A stretch of DNA of 64,000 bases from Pseudoscleropodium purum (taxonomy: Eukaryota; Streptophyta; Bryopsida; Hypnales; Brachytheciaceae): the NCBI GenBank assembly GCA_963969395.1, contig OZ017797.1:33728001-33792000 (forward strand), in the 5' to 3' direction. Positions 1 through 13,400 of this stretch are shown piece after piece; within the stretch, counting starts at the first letter, position 1; every line of letters starts with the position of its first letter. Both the position numbers and the translations under genes were made by a program. Below the pieces are notes generated by a model. It had not been told where the DNA came from. It was given only the letters and a program-made list of their open reading frames with translations, and did no database searches.

Positions 1-237
1 CCACTTCCAAGCATCACTCTAGTGTACCCTCATTCCTTGTACTTTTTTTTTTGAATAATACAACCAAGATCCAATGTCAATTTTCTTCAAATTATACTTT
101 GAGAGACCAAATTTGGGATTGTGGAGTGCTTAGGGGTAGAAAAAAATGCAAAAGCACTCATAAGAAGTCTAACTACTAGTATTCTAAATTACTATAGAAC
201 ACCTCCGCTTTTCACAATATAATTCTAAGGATGAGTA

Positions 238-616
238 AGGTAGAAACACCCAAAACTGGCCTTGTCCTTTGTCCATGGAGTGCCATTAAAGCATCCCTAG
301 AGGTACATGAATGTGTCCTCCAAATGTTTAATTCTTACTGGCTGATGCATTTGAAAGACACATTATGAATTTTGATTTTTTAAGAGCTCATTTTTGCAAG
401 GTTCAGATTTGGGTGCACCTACTGGACAGATCCACTACCCTAAAGACCTGCAACTTTGAAAAATCATAGGAATTACATATCACATCTGAAAAATCTAATT
501 TTTTTTTGAATATTCATGATTTTCACTCACTAACACTACAAAAATATTATTTTAAAGAAGAAATGCCTCCAAATATGCTGAATTCCTTAAAGGGCCGGTT
601 TTGGGTGTTTCTACCT
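238..616. mobile_element. MITE with 24-bp inverted ends and TA duplication
   Basis: The ends at 238-261 and 593-616 are inverted repeats of each other with one mismatch in 24 bases, starting AGGTAGAAACACCC. The element is flanked on both sides by TA (236-237 and 617-618), the target duplication of Tc1/mariner (Stowaway-like) elements. There is no coding capacity, so it is non-autonomous. A diverged second copy of nearly the same length lies at about 6,916-7,299 in the same orientation. The superfamily call rests on the TA duplication only. Confidence 0.8.
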
Positions 617-869
617 TAGTTGCACTTCTGTCCCATCCAGAAGTAAGGAGGTCATTCATCGGACACCAAAAGTCCACAGGGTCAGTCGTTTATGGGTTAA
701 CCCCCCTATGGATGACAAATCTGAAGCTCCATTTTCGGGTCGGACAGTACGGTCGTGTGAATCACGTGTGGGCGATTGCAGCACCTGAAAAGACAACTGA
801 CTAGTCGGACACTCTGACTGGTGACTCATCACTCACCACGACAATGATGAAGATGCTCCCTCCGCAACC

Positions 870-3830
870 CTCGCTCGTTCTTTTCCGCATCACCCAAGTA
901 AAAATGTTTTCAGGAATCGCCGCAGCAATCGCCAGACGAAGCTGCCATCCCCCGGGCAGGAAGCACTGACCGTCGTCCAACACCCCTCCGAACCTCCAGG
1001 GCCGGAGAGCACGGTCTGCCGGAAGCACGTCAGCCCTTGCCGTCACATCCGGACTCTCTTTCTCGACCTGCTGCCCGTCGTCTTCCCCACGGTGCGTGCC
1101 TGCGAGCTTCACCGATGGACAGCGATGGGGAACTGCGCAGATTAATCAGCGTACGTCACGGTCCAACTCCTTCGCAGGTTCGTCAATCCCGCTTGCTCAC
1201 TCGCTCGCTCTTTAGGGTTTTCTGAGGGAGAGGCGGCCGGGTGGAACTGGTTGCACTGTTTTGGGGGTCACTGTACGTATATGCTGTCGACTGATGATGA
1301 ATATATATATCTGTGTGTATGTACGTGGATTGGTTCCATTGCGGCGTTTTTCTTTTCATCAAGCGAAGTTGCTTCCCTGCGATTGCTTACAACAGGGTGA
1401 CCACCCTTGTTTCTCTTACGTACATATCAGAAGGTTCCCAGATGATTTTGCTCTTGAACTGGGAATCAGGGAAAAGGTGGAACTGAGAAAAACAGTGGGC
1501 ATCGGCAGCAGGCACAAACTTTACTGATGGCAACTCTGATAATCGGAATGGTGATCCCGGAACCAGAGATATTCACCCTGTGCGTGGGTGGTGGTCATGT
1601 TGAGGTGATATTGAAGCAGCTCGCAGCCAGTTGCGGAATAAGCTACCGACGGAGTCGCCAGTTCTGCAATGACACGGTGAGAAATGTAAAATTTCGAGTC
1701 ACTGAAAGATAGCGCCGGCCTTGCCGTATGAACATCTATTTCTGGACTGGAAACGGACAGTCTTACGAATGACGGATCGAGCAGAAAATATACATGCATG
1801 AGATTGATTGGGCTGCGTACGATTGCAAAGAGGTCATCTTTAGTAAGATGGCATAGAAGCTTGATCTTTATGGTATTTAAGATGTCAGGATTTCAGCACT
1901 TCTGATTCCTACAATTAATCCTACCATGGAAGGTGGTTTTCAGCCCTTCAATCGAAATTTGCGAGTGCCAGAATAGGGAAACTTAACTTATCGGTAAGTG
2001 CTGTAAGAAGCTTCAGAGTGTTAAGACTGTTCTGGATACAAAGAATTATGAACTCTCTGTACAAACATAATAACCACAATTTTCAGTTCTGTATGTATAA
2101 GAGGTACTAACGTACTAACTGCAACACCGAGAAAGTGATGTAACTTTCTTCTCCTAATTTGTCGGTATTTTGAACCCGAGCTGGAACCCTACCCTAGCAT
2201 AGTAATTATTGTTTGTAGCAAACAGAACAACCTGACCAAAATTCTGTATTAATGCCGGTCAGGCGGTTGTCTTTGTACGCAACAATTGATTGAGATTGTT
2301 CTTGAGACCTCCGGCTTGAGACTGACTTCTATAATTACAGAGAACGCTGGATTGCATGGTCTAGCTAGTAGAACATAGGTCATGATCAGTTGAGCGAGCT
2401 CCAGTATACTTCAGTAGAACCATTGCAGTACTGTAAGTTGAACCACCTGAATACTAAGCCGGCTCCAAGTGGAGTGGGGGGCGGTGAAGCCCACCGATCA
2501 GTGGTGGGCTTCACCGGCCCCCGACTCCATATCAAAACCGACCCTAATCACATAGCCTAGTGAAAACAGGGATTTTGCATTGCACGATGTTTTGGAACCG
2601 GAAGCATGCATGTGTTGGGACTTTTATGTGCTAGTCCATTCTGTCTCAAGAAGTCACAGTATAATTTATTTATACTCAATCGTGGCACGTCTTGATACTG
2701 CCCATGCCAGATTCTCACTTTATATTACCAAGTCGTTATAACAGTTATGAGTTGCGGAACTGCTAGTTTCTAATACTAGCTGGCTAGCTCAACCACTTTG
2801 CCAAACTTTCGATCGAAGTATTTGGAGGGTTTACATCTATTGTCCAGCCGCCTTGATCTCGAAAACAATTTGTACCATCTGACTTTTTTGAGTTCAGGTA
2901 CAGATTGCGGTCCTTGGCTGACGGTGGGCGAACGTAAAGTCTTCTCCATCGATCGTCGTTCTCCACGTGGGTGCACGGCTGAATCTAGCTTCGCAGAAGA
3001 AAGCTAGCTCCAGGTACGAATAACCGTGACTGGAACGTACTGTGCAAGATCTTAAAGTTTTTGGGATCCATCCACCTCCCAGGACAAGTTGTTTGTGGCT
3101 GAGACAATGACAGTAGTACAGAGCTTGTCGTGTTTGAAGTATTCCTTGTTCACTTCTAATAGTTACTACTGTGTAGTAACTGAAGCGCAACTTCGCAGAT
3201 ATCTCAAAATTGCATATTCTGCTCAATTAATACTAGTCATACCAGATGGAGTACTGGTTGCACGACACAAAAGATTCTGGTGAATTATCAGGTACTAACT
3301 AGCTGGTAGCTAGGCAAAGTCACCGTTACGTACGGACTGTAGCTTGCGTGATTTTTCTCTGGTTTATCGAAGCTAGAAGTACGTGAGCCAGCCGAGGATT
3401 TGAAAGCCATCGTTCTTACGAAAGCTATCCATGAAAATGAATTTGTAAAGTTCTCTCGCAGTATTATTTATGTAATAGAATTTGCCTCAAAACGTGCGAT
3501 ACTGTGTTAAAAATCACGTGCCTGGTCATGACAGGTGATCAGTTTTCATTTCCTCCTTTCGAGCCACAATCTAGCTGGAATTTTTGATGGAGTGACAATT
3601 GTATAATTTATTCTTATGGAAAAAATTGCTGTTAAACAGGCATGGCTCACACACTTCAAGGCAGATGATGCGAGACGACAGAAGTCAGCTTTCCAGAGAT
3701 AGAAGCTTCGGAGTTTGGGACCACGAACCTAGGGTCCACCCCAACAAGGAAATCATTCTAGAGTTTGGTACGTGTGGACCAAGCGACCTACTCTATGTGG
3801 TGCACTTGAAAGAGTTTTTGAAATAAGATT
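870..3830 (+). other. Duplicated unrecognised multi-exon locus, copy 1
   Basis: This block aligns over several separate stretches with 10,500-14,070. Clear pairs are 1,170-1,225 with 10,740-10,815; 1,990-2,420 with 11,330-11,710; 2,640-2,710 with 12,010-12,070; 2,960-3,060 with 12,815-12,915; and 3,680-3,790 with 13,945-14,055. Exon-like blocks end at matching GT donors, after 3,010 and after about 3,765. A possible coding start is the ATG at 1,115, with 12 codons up to a GTACGT donor at 1,151. The last block reads through with a peptide similar to copy 2 (S-R-D-R-S-F-G-V and P-N-K-E-I-I-L-E). No domain was recognised, and several other blocks contain stops in every frame. This is either a decaying gene pair or a partly non-coding transcript. 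Confidence 0.55.
2457..2542. repeat. GC-rich foldback inserted in duplicated copy 1
   Basis: Arms at about 2,471-2,495 and 2,503-2,528 form a near-perfect hairpin around a 7-base loop (core arm CGGTGAAGCCCACC). It stands out against its surroundings as strongly GC-rich, and I found no counterpart in copy 2 (10.5-14 kb). It therefore probably inserted after the duplication, as a very small foldback transposon. Confidence 0.7.
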
Positions 3831-5444
3831 TTAAGAACGAGGCGTTTAACTCAAGATTGATTCGATGTTTTTTCCTAAACCGCGTTGGGACTTAGCCCAT
3901 TCGCTAATGCACAAGTGCACAACAGAACCTCTTCCCGAGTGAGTGATCGAGACCCTAGCCTGCTTGATTGTACTCTTTTCGGGGGACTGCCAGTTTTCGA
4001 TTCTATTCGAAAAACGGAAAAAATACTTTCAATCGCAGTTGTAAGACACGAGGCGAAAAATTAACACCATGAGAAGTGCAGTTTGAGACCGAGCTAGGGC
4101 GTCCTTCTACACCCTAGTACCCTACTCGCATCGGATGTTCTAGAAGATAATTGCTGCAACTGAAGTTAACTGAGTGACTTGCAGCAATTATCATCCAGGA
4201 CATCCGTCTTGTGCGTACTTGACTAAATAGAAACAGTAAACTAATACATAAATAAACAAGGTTGTCCATACCTGGACGCCTCTCCCATCCATCCAAGTCA
4301 AGTGTTTGTACAAAAATAGTTATGATTATGACTAAGAAAACCAAAAAATGGAGAAGGCTGTCATTTTTGACGTCCAAGAATTTTGGAGATTGTCATTTGA
4401 CAAAAGTGTTCTTTATAAAGAATTGAAGCATAAATATGGTAAAGAACATCCGCCGCTTTTGGGGTGGGTAGGTGGGTGTGGATGTGGGGAGCAAACAGGA
4501 CATACCTCTTGCAAATTTTGTGTTTAATTTCCACAGTGACGTAACTACTCTTTAATTATTTCTATTATTTCTTGGATCGAAGACGACGTCACAACTCTTT
4601 CTGTTGAGTGTCAGGTGAGTGCGTGCATACCATGAATCCAGTCAATGATGTTCCTGTCACATGTTTCAGAAAAAGAGAAAGATGTCTCCCCAGATTCAGT
4701 GTCGGAGCCCTTGATACTGGATTGTCTGGATAGTATCTGTCATTGGATTGTGTGAATTTAATTTATTTTTGAAACAGATGAAGGGACTTTCATTGCAGAG
4801 GGTTCTGTATTTGACTAAGCTTATACCCTTTTGTTCGTTTTTCCTCTTTTTCTGCCGTTTAGTATGCTTCGTTTGAGATTTTCTGTTTTATCACTTTTTT
4901 TCTCTCTTCCTCTTGGTTTTAAGAAAAAATAGCATTTTTCTTATTTGAATTTAGCTAGGTTGAATTTTCCCAAGAGTGAAAAAAGAGGGCATAATCTTTT
5001 GCCTTCATTAATGACTAAAATTTTAAAAACAGGATTTTGAAGGTTAGAAAACTTGGCTTTTGTAGGTCTAACACTTTTAAACTAATTGGAAGGAGAATGA
5101 AGAGTAGGCAATTGACTGTGTGATTTCATTCATGTTAGATTATCAAAATTAATTACAGAAATTAATCACCCTCAAATATACCTTGAACTCATTGTTGAAT
5201 AATCTTATAAATGACATTCATTTGGTTTGTTTTCTATTTTATTATTGATTTTGACATGTTATTTAAGTAAATGTGCTATGCATTCATTGAGGAATATGTT
5301 ATGCTTGTCATTTCTTTCCTAGTTATTTCTCTTTTAAGATGAAAATGCCATTGTAAATAAGATATGTATGGAAATAGTTATGCTATCTAGGTCATATGAA
5401 CCTATAAAAATAGGTTCGTTGCATCTTTCTTTTTGATATAAATG

Positions 5445-5534
5445 AAGGATGTTAATGTATAGCAAGAATTACATGTGTGTAAACAAGATACCAATAAACA
5501 AATAACATCCTTCTTGCAATACATTAACATCCTT
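5445..5534. repeat. Hairpin MITE-like inverted repeat
   Basis: Two 24-base arms (5,445-5,468 and 5,511-5,534; arm begins AAGGATGTTAATGTAT) are inverted copies with one mismatch around a 42-base loop. This is typical of a very short MITE or its remnant. No clear target duplication was seen. Confidence 0.65.
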
Positions 5535-6055
5535 TGTAAATTATATTATCACTCACCTATAGGGTTGTAATCATCACTAATAGCAATTGAACATGGTTAT
5601 TACCAATTGTAAAATGTTTTTGTTGAATCGTATTGGCAAGTCAAAGAGGGCTTTACCAAATTTAGCATTCATTATTTGGTCACCATAGAGTAAGAATAAG
5701 TAATGAATTTTCTAAGTATTGTCTATAGGTGTTTCCGAAAACAAGTGAACATGTTATCTCTAGGCTTGCATGTTTTCTAATTTTCTGTGATTTACCTGTG
5801 ATTTATTTGGACAGGGCTTGAGAACGGAGGCCCCAAAAGAAGAAGGTGACAGGTACGTTATATATTCGACATTCTTGAACATAATTATTCGATTCTCCGT
5901 GATAGTGTATTTACTTGTCCCTCAGATTGTGCGAAAGAACATTGAAATGTTTGCAACGAGTTTGAATGCACGAATAGAGATTTGTTCTCTGGAAGCTTTG
6001 TGTAGGTACGTGGTGAGGACAGTCTTGTAGAAATTCACAAGGCCCTGACGGAGCT

Positions 6056-6077
6056 CGATCGATCGATCGATCGATCT
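6056..6077. repeat. (GATC)n microsatellite
   Basis: About five tandem GATC/CGAT units, directly after the GAGCT at about 6,051. The run is self-complementary. Confidence 0.9.
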
Positions 6078-6915
6078 CTCCCTCCTTGCCCGTAAGACTT
6101 AGTTAGAGTGGCGTGTTAACAATTTCAGCACCCACGATGTTTACCGGAATGTTTAATTTGTTGTAATTCATATGTAAACTCAAAAGTTACGCCATGACTA
6201 GACCAAGTTTTGGCGGCAGTGTTTATCTTATGCATAGGTTTGTCTGATATGTGAATGATATTCCGCATCCTAAATTAATATTTCCTGCACGCATTGTGCA
6301 GAGGGAAATTGGGGTTATCATACTAGTATACTACATGAACGTTAAGTTACTGTAAGTCGCATCAGCCCCGTTTCATTTGCTTCAAAAAGAAAAAAAAAAG
6401 TACATTAAGTTAAACCTCAGCTAGCCTGGAGAGGATCATTGCTGGATCGATAGATTTAAGAATCTGAATGTCGTCTGGTTTCAAGGTCTGTGGTTCAACT
6501 TTCAATGCAGAATTCATGATTGTACTGATGATTGAGGCGAGCATTTCAAGAAATTTTTAATTATTTTGATGTCTGTTGCAGCTGGAGCTTGCGGCCCTAC
6601 TATGCAAGGTGAGGAACCCAATACAGTGTCAACGTCCAGAGAGTTTTTACGGTCGTTCAAGCAAGGGACCTCAGGTATGACCTGTTCCGACCAGGCACCA
6701 TTTGCGCAAGACAGTAGTGTGACCCATTTTCATTTTCATGAATGAGGGAAATATGATGTGGATTTTCATTCATTTAAGGTAACTAGAATTAGATGATGAA
6801 CTAGTGAGGTAATAGTTTCTCTGTGGACTGAAACGGTGGCTACCTTGATTGAAAATTTTGACAGCAAATGGCAAGACAAACTCTTCTTATCATTAAGATA
6901 TAAAACTCTAACATA

Positions 6916-7299
6916 GGGTGGAAACACCCTTTCCTGTCCCTCTCCCTATCCCTTGTCTAGTAGAGTGCCATTAAAGTGTCCCTTTGTTTACATGAGTGTG
7001 TCCTCCAAATGTTTGATTCTTATTGGCTGATGCATTTGAAAGACACATTGTGAATTCTAATTTGTTAAGAGCTGATTTTCGCAAGGTTTAGATTTGGGTG
7101 CACCTACAAGACATATCTAGTACTCTAGAGACGTGTGACTTTGAACAATCATAGAAAATACATAGCATATCCAAAAATCTATATTTTTTAATATTCAAGA
7201 TTTTCACTTGCTTATAATACAAAAAAATACTATTTTTAAGAAAGAATTCCTCCAAATATGCAAAATTCTTTAAACAAATTATTTTGGGTGTATTTAGCT
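6916..7299. mobile_element. Diverged copy of the TA-flanked MITE
   Basis: The sequence aligns along its whole length with 238-616, in the same orientation and at about the same length. Shared internal blocks include the stretch reading TGCCATTAAAG and the one reading CTGATGCATTTGAAAGACAC. The terminal repeats are worn (GGTGGAAACACCC at the left, TTTTGGGTGTATTTAGC at the right) but still end next to TA. It is older than the copy at 238. Confidence 0.75.
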
Positions 7300-10200
7300 T
7301 ATTGATTTCTAATTTCTTGTGTTCTTTTTTTTGTATTGGAGCCAATCCATTATTGATCACCTCCCGCCCTCCCCCCATTTGGGTAGTTTAGGGTTTTCTC
7401 TTTCCATGAAGGTCTTGATGAATATTGATAAATAATGGTGTAATTTCCGATCCTATTGTGGAGCATTACGATTGTCTCTTGATATTGCAACCAACCCTTG
7501 GTTGATTTTGCAACTAGTCTTTGGTTGAAAATAGAAAGAGTTATATGATCAATATGGGTCAAATAAAATCTTCAACTAAGAAATTCATAGTGATTATGTT
7601 TTGAGAAAAAAAATCTGAAAAATTATGGAATCCTTCCAAACTCTATTTCGATACATGTAAAAAAATTCTCCACTCAAGAAACCCATGCTAATACATATGT
7701 GTTGAAGTGGTTGAAAATGGATTGGTTTCTTTATGCTGCTACATTCAATTTTTAGTTTTGTACTTTTTAGAAATAGGTTTGCCTATATTAGTACATCAAG
7801 AACAAATCAAAGAAAAATCTATTCTTCTTTGATTTCTACTAATTCTAAATTTGATGAAAATTAGCAGAAAACAATAAAATCTTCATTATTTCTATTATTC
7901 TCTAATTAGAAAAAATTGTCCTTCACATCATTGTTCAATTAGACATATGCTAAAATCCTTAACATTGTAGGAAACAAGTTGTATAACTTTATCCAAATGA
8001 AATCAATTAAAGATTTTTATGTATATATTGATATTTTTTCTGAATTTAAAAAAAAAATTCGTTATGAGGTTTTGCCTTTGTTTTTGTTGCCCTAATTTAC
8101 ATTTTTTTGTACACAAGATATATAACTTTTTTTTCCTTGTCATTGATTGTAATACAAACTATATTTTCCTAAGGCTAATACAATACAAGAAAAAGGGATG
8201 TTTTAAGTATAGTTCTAGTAGTATAGTCTTTTAAGTAATGACCATTAAGGTGTCTTATTAGTAAAATTTTATTATAAAGATGCCTTCAAGGTCATTACTT
8301 AAAAGACTATACTACCATGACTATACTTAAAACATTCTTTTTTCTTGTAGTGATACATATATGTTTGAGGATTGTGGTGCCTTAATACAAAGATCAAAGT
8401 GTGATTTTAAATATTCAAATATGGTCTCAAGTTACAAGCCATTTATGTATTATATGTATGGTAGAAACTTATATAAACTTTATTTCATTATTTTGCAAGA
8501 TTTAGGATTGTATCAAATCCAAAATCTTCCTTATAAAAGGAATTAAATATATTGTTTTCTTTACCTCTAATCCAACAATAAGGTAATAAAATACCTTTAA
8601 CTTTAAAAAAATTTATTAAAAAATGCAAAAAATTCTTAAAGTTTATTCAAATGGTGAAAATTCTAGTATCAATGTTAAATAATTAGAATGTTATGTTAAA
8701 ATTCCTCCATGAATTATACATTTAAAAAACAGTATTATTCTGTTTTGTAATTTATCATTGTATTATATACTGAAATTAAAAATAAATAAAATTACTGCCT
8801 TTTACTCCATTCACTACAAGAATTAAAATGTTTAAAAAGTTTCCAACCACTATTATATATAGAGAGTGGCAAAATGCTATAAAAATGTTTTGTTTAGCAA
8901 TAACTACTTTTGTTTTCTTTATAGTAAGTGATTGACAAAAGTCTTTAAAAGTGTATCCTAATTTTTGAATTGTAAATGGAAATTTCTAAAAGAATTTGTA
9001 AGCTCTTTCACACAAAAAGTCAAACTTTTTGGAAGAGATTTGTTTTTAAAGTCCTCAAACTTTACTTGTCTTTTCAGCTATATTTGTACAAATTAAAAGT
9101 TGAAAATTTTTTAATCCCTAAATATCCAATTATTTATCTTATAGATAACAAATTAATCAATAATAGGTAGAATTGTCTTAGTAATTACAATCAAACAAGA
9201 TGAGAAGCAAATATGACCTAAAAAGATGCATAGCTTTAATACATGATAGATTCAACTGAATACATTATAATCATAGTAAGTGCAATTGCAAATATAAAAT
9301 AGAAAGTTCAAGTTTTTCATTGAATTTTGTAAATTGGTTCAACTATTTGGTGGGATGACTTCAATTTGTACAACAATTACAAACTAATGTGTCCTTAATC
9401 TTTAAAGGCAATAGAAAACCAATGGAGTTTTTGAAATGTGTAAAATATCATATTTGATAAGGAAAACAATTGTATTGAATTTGAGCATGATTTATAAATA
9501 TTTGCATTATAGATTAACGCAAAAAAATTTCTTTTTTTTGAGATTGGAGATCAAGGCTATGAGATGTATTTTATAATCCAATATATGAACCTATATTTGT
9601 ATTTTGGGTCAAATATGATATACTTTTCTAAAGCACATGAAATTTGAAAGATAGAAAATACATTCAAATACCAAGACATGACCATATACGTAGATCAAGG
9701 TTGCTTTTTTTTTTTATAGAATGACCAACATAACTTGTAATCATTGTACATTTTATTATCATCTAACCACTTCCATTTATAAATTCACTCATTGTCCTCG
9801 TGTCCTACAAAGAATAAATGTCATTTTCCAAGGAATGAAGTACTACTTAATCATAATAGAGGTAGTCACAACTTCTTCAATCTAAGCTCGCTTCTCCAAG
9901 AATTGAGATGTGGAGCTCTATGATTGGTGTTTAGGGTGTTACAAAGTACAAACCTCCCATTCTCCAACCTCGTGTTTTGTTGATTCTTTTCCTGTATGGG
10001 TGAAGAAATAACACTTCATTCTCTAACCTCCGATAGTTTTTGATTTTTTACTCTTTTGTTTCACCCCTCCACCAACTACGCATTCAATCACATGCTTTTC
10101 ACTTAAGCCTTAGTGGGCCCGTGTTTCAAGCAAAATTACCCATAGTTGCTATTCCGATTCTCCATGCTTGCCGCATTAAAAGGGGTGTCTCTCCTACTTC

Positions 10201-10470
10201 ACACAAAATGTCTCTCCATTGGTTCCACAATTTTCTCACCAACTTCTCCAACTTTGTTGAACTTTACTTCTCAAAGAAGATGTGACATACAACCCCTAAT
10301 GATTTCTTCACTTGAAGAATAAATGTCACCTTCAAGTGCCATGGAGTTACTATTCTTATATTTGATCTACTCATACCATTTTCTTTGTATGAACCAAAAA
10401 TATGGTGATCTCAACCATCATGTATAAACAACTTACTATATTTTTATTTGATATTTTTTTTTTAAAAACA
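7300..10470. other. AT-rich gene-free stretch
   Basis: Apart from the CACTA-type MITE at 8,181-8,352, I see only AT-rich, homopolymer-rich DNA. The open frames are short, with low-complexity F/K/L/N/I composition. CACTACAAG at about 8,814 is a possible isolated CACTA terminus without a partner. Confidence 0.6.
8181..8352. mobile_element. CACTA-type MITE with long inverted ends
   Basis: The right end is CACTACAAG (read inward) and the left end is CAATACAAG. The two 32-base outer ends differ at three positions, and the inverted similarity runs on to about 70 bases per arm, so the element is nearly all stem. ATA flanks both sides (8,178-8,180 and 8,353-8,355), matching the 3-bp duplication of CACTA (En/Spm) elements. 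No coding sequence. Confidence 0.85.
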
Positions 10471-10475
10471 AAAGA

Positions 10476-13400
10476 ATGGGCCTCTCTTTTCTTTTAGGGT
10501 TTAGTTGTATTATGCCAGGACAAACCTGGGTCACTTCCGGCCCGGGCCCCCTCACATGCCCCGCACGTCGTGCCTTAAACGCCGCCGTCGACTTCAGACT
10601 CCCGGAGCAGTGCGTCGTGCTTTCCAGCTCGTTCGCCGTAGTTACCCCAGCCAGCTCTCCTGCAACGACGATCGATGCAATCGATACTAACTTATGGCAC
10701 CACGCACGACTCCCCGCTGGATCTTCGAATCGCCAAGTTCTAACTTACTGCAGGTTCGTCCACATGCGTGATGTGCACGGCTGAAACTCTTTTAGGGTTG
10801 TGATGAGAGGTTTAGGGATCGACTGACGGAAGCTGGCATGGCCGCGGACGGACATGAGTTTTCCCGGACCCCGTTACGCTAGCTGCAGCCAACAACTTAG
10901 ACATGGATTCCGTGCAGTTCACGTCTGTATATGAAGTGGGATGGGATGGGACGCAGGGTGTACCCTTGCAGCCCCGTTTGCTGTGATCACGTTGAGGCGA
11001 GTGGATGCGACTGCCGCTTGCGAAATGGGCACAGGTATTCGTTGGTTTCATCTTCCGGTGTCCAAGTTCCGGTCCTGCAACAGGACAGCCAGGGAGATAC
11101 TTGGAATTGAGACTAAGAGCGCCCGCTTAGCCGTGAACTGATGCTGCCGAAGTTTTGAAGTCAGCGAAAGAATGGCTTGCGGTTTGCTGGAGCAGGTGTC
11201 GGCGTTACCGTCGCTGTCGGTAAGCATGTAATCTTAAATTCTACGTAATTGGTAATGAGCTCGATAACAAGGTAGTATTTCTAATTCCAGCATCTTCTGC
11301 CCGCCAAATATAACTTTGTGAAGTAAATAGAACCTGTCGGTAAGGAAAGGAAAGACTGTACCTGTTCTACCGACTTTTAGATACATTGAATTACATGCTC
11401 ACTGTTCTAAGAAGTTCTCTCTACAAGAAGCACTGACGTATCTGCAATTGCTACGATGAAGTGATGTAACTTCCTTGTCCTGATGTTTTGGCATCTGGAA
11501 CCCTATTTGAAGTAGCATATGGACGTGGCGATACATCAAACAGATTTACAGTATATATGATGTGTGAAAAATCGTATGTTGCTGCCGATCAAGCAGTTGT
11601 CGATCTCGGGTATGAAAATGTAATATTCTCAGGCTGTGCTTGAGACAAATATATTTGAGGGCGGTGATTTGTGAGAACATAGTTGCACTCTAGATCAGCT
11701 GAAGCTAGCATACGATCGACAGTCGCAGCATTTCAACACTGACAATGAGTTGGGTGCCAACACAGGGTTTGCGCGATATCCTAAGTGGGAACCCTGCCTA
11801 TGGGCTGTCGTTGTGCATTCACAACCAACCTGTATCGAATCCCCAGTGTGAAAAATGTAAACAAACAGTGAGAACAAGGTCCCACACCAGTCGTGGGACC
11901 ATGTACATACGTGCTGCGTAAGTTTTTCACTAAGGGGATTCAATATGAGTTAACTGTAATTCACATCGGCGAGACTGACACTGAACTGATCCAATATGAG
12001 CTAGGCTAATTTTTCTCAAGATGCCACAGTCTAATTTTCTGTCGATCGTGGCAGCTCCTTGACTATTGGGAGGATTTCGGCATTTAGCCTGTTCTGCAGT
12101 TAATGAAGACTGAAAGATAGTGTTGTAGCCCATTTGTCAATCAAGAGACTAGCCTTCTGAACACATATTTTTCAACCTTGAGCTAATGATCGCGAATCTG
12201 CCACTGGATTTTTCAATAGGATGTCGGAGTGATCGATTAGGGAAACGCGACATGAAATCTCGGCGTTGAGACGTATCAAGATTCTGAGTTCATAATCGTG
12301 TCTGTAGGACCGGATTTAGAAGCATAGAGTAGAATTGGGCAGCTGAAATTCTGAACTCTAACCACTCCGAATAGCGTTGTCAGACCTTATTATTCCTGCC
12401 CAGTGGCTTGCCAGTTTGTTGGTACAACATGATTCTTCTTTCTTCATGTACTGTACGTATTTGCCCCTCTTGAAGTTTTGGAATTCGATTCTGAAATGCC
12501 CTTCCTGTGTGGCCAGCTCTGACACTCTCATGTAGATTCTCTTAGACAATCAAATAGTCATGAGAGCCATGATATGCTGCAGATCTGCGAGAGAACTTAA
12601 AGTTCATAATGCCTACCAGGAAATTAATTAAACTAATGATCATTCGATTCGAAGCTTTTGTATATACCTGACTTGTGTTGCTTATTCATCAGCCTTGTTT
12701 ATAGAACAATTTGAAATGATCTATTCTATTTTGTATGACAGTTTAATTTGAGCGTCCTACTGAGGTGGCCGAAGGCGAGCGATTGATACCGAATCAATGC
12801 GAGCGTAATGATTCTACGCCTGGGATGCCCGGCTGAACTTTAGCACAAGAAAGTTTGCTGCAGGTACAACTCTCCGCGATAGGTACGTACTCTGCATGAT
12901 CATAAAGTCCATCAGATACGACAGGGGTAAAGGCCAAGCTGTAAAGACAATTCAAATTTTGTATTTTAAAAATGAAAGGCCGATAAGTCTTTAAAAAATG
13001 GGAAGAGTTGAATTGTTTTGCTTCATGCTTCATGCAACAATTTAGATTTTTTAATTTTGGCACAAAATGCAAATATAAATAAAGTTTTCTTTATTGATGA
13101 ATGGCGAATTTACATGGGCATTGCTTTTTTTCTTTACAATATTCTTATTAACAAGTTCCAATCCTTTTGTTTGATTCTCATTCGTTTGTACCAAATCACA
13201 TGCAGAATTAAATCCTGTTTTAATTACTAGATCCTATACTAGCTATACATCCTCCCTGCAGGATATGTCTCCAGTGCTATCGGTTTTTGCTCAAGTCGAG
13301 CCAAATTAATGAATGGTATCTTTGCGCTCTATTTGCCGATGCGAAGAGAAATCAAGGCCGAAATTTTTTATGGTTTCTTTCACATAACAAATGAGCTGAT

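Larger units (their letters stand above)
3831..6900. other. Downstream region of copy 1, possible weak exons
   Basis: No convincing gene. Two intervals have good splice borders: 5,815-5,852 (acceptor GGACAG, donor GTACGT) and 5,926-6,005 (acceptor CCTCAG, donor GTACGT). The second is open in one frame for 26 codons. Their phases do not join into one open frame, so they may be untranslated or decayed exons. A third acceptor, GTTGCAG, lies before about 6,581. The rest is AT-rich intron-like or intergenic sequence. Confidence 0.3.
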
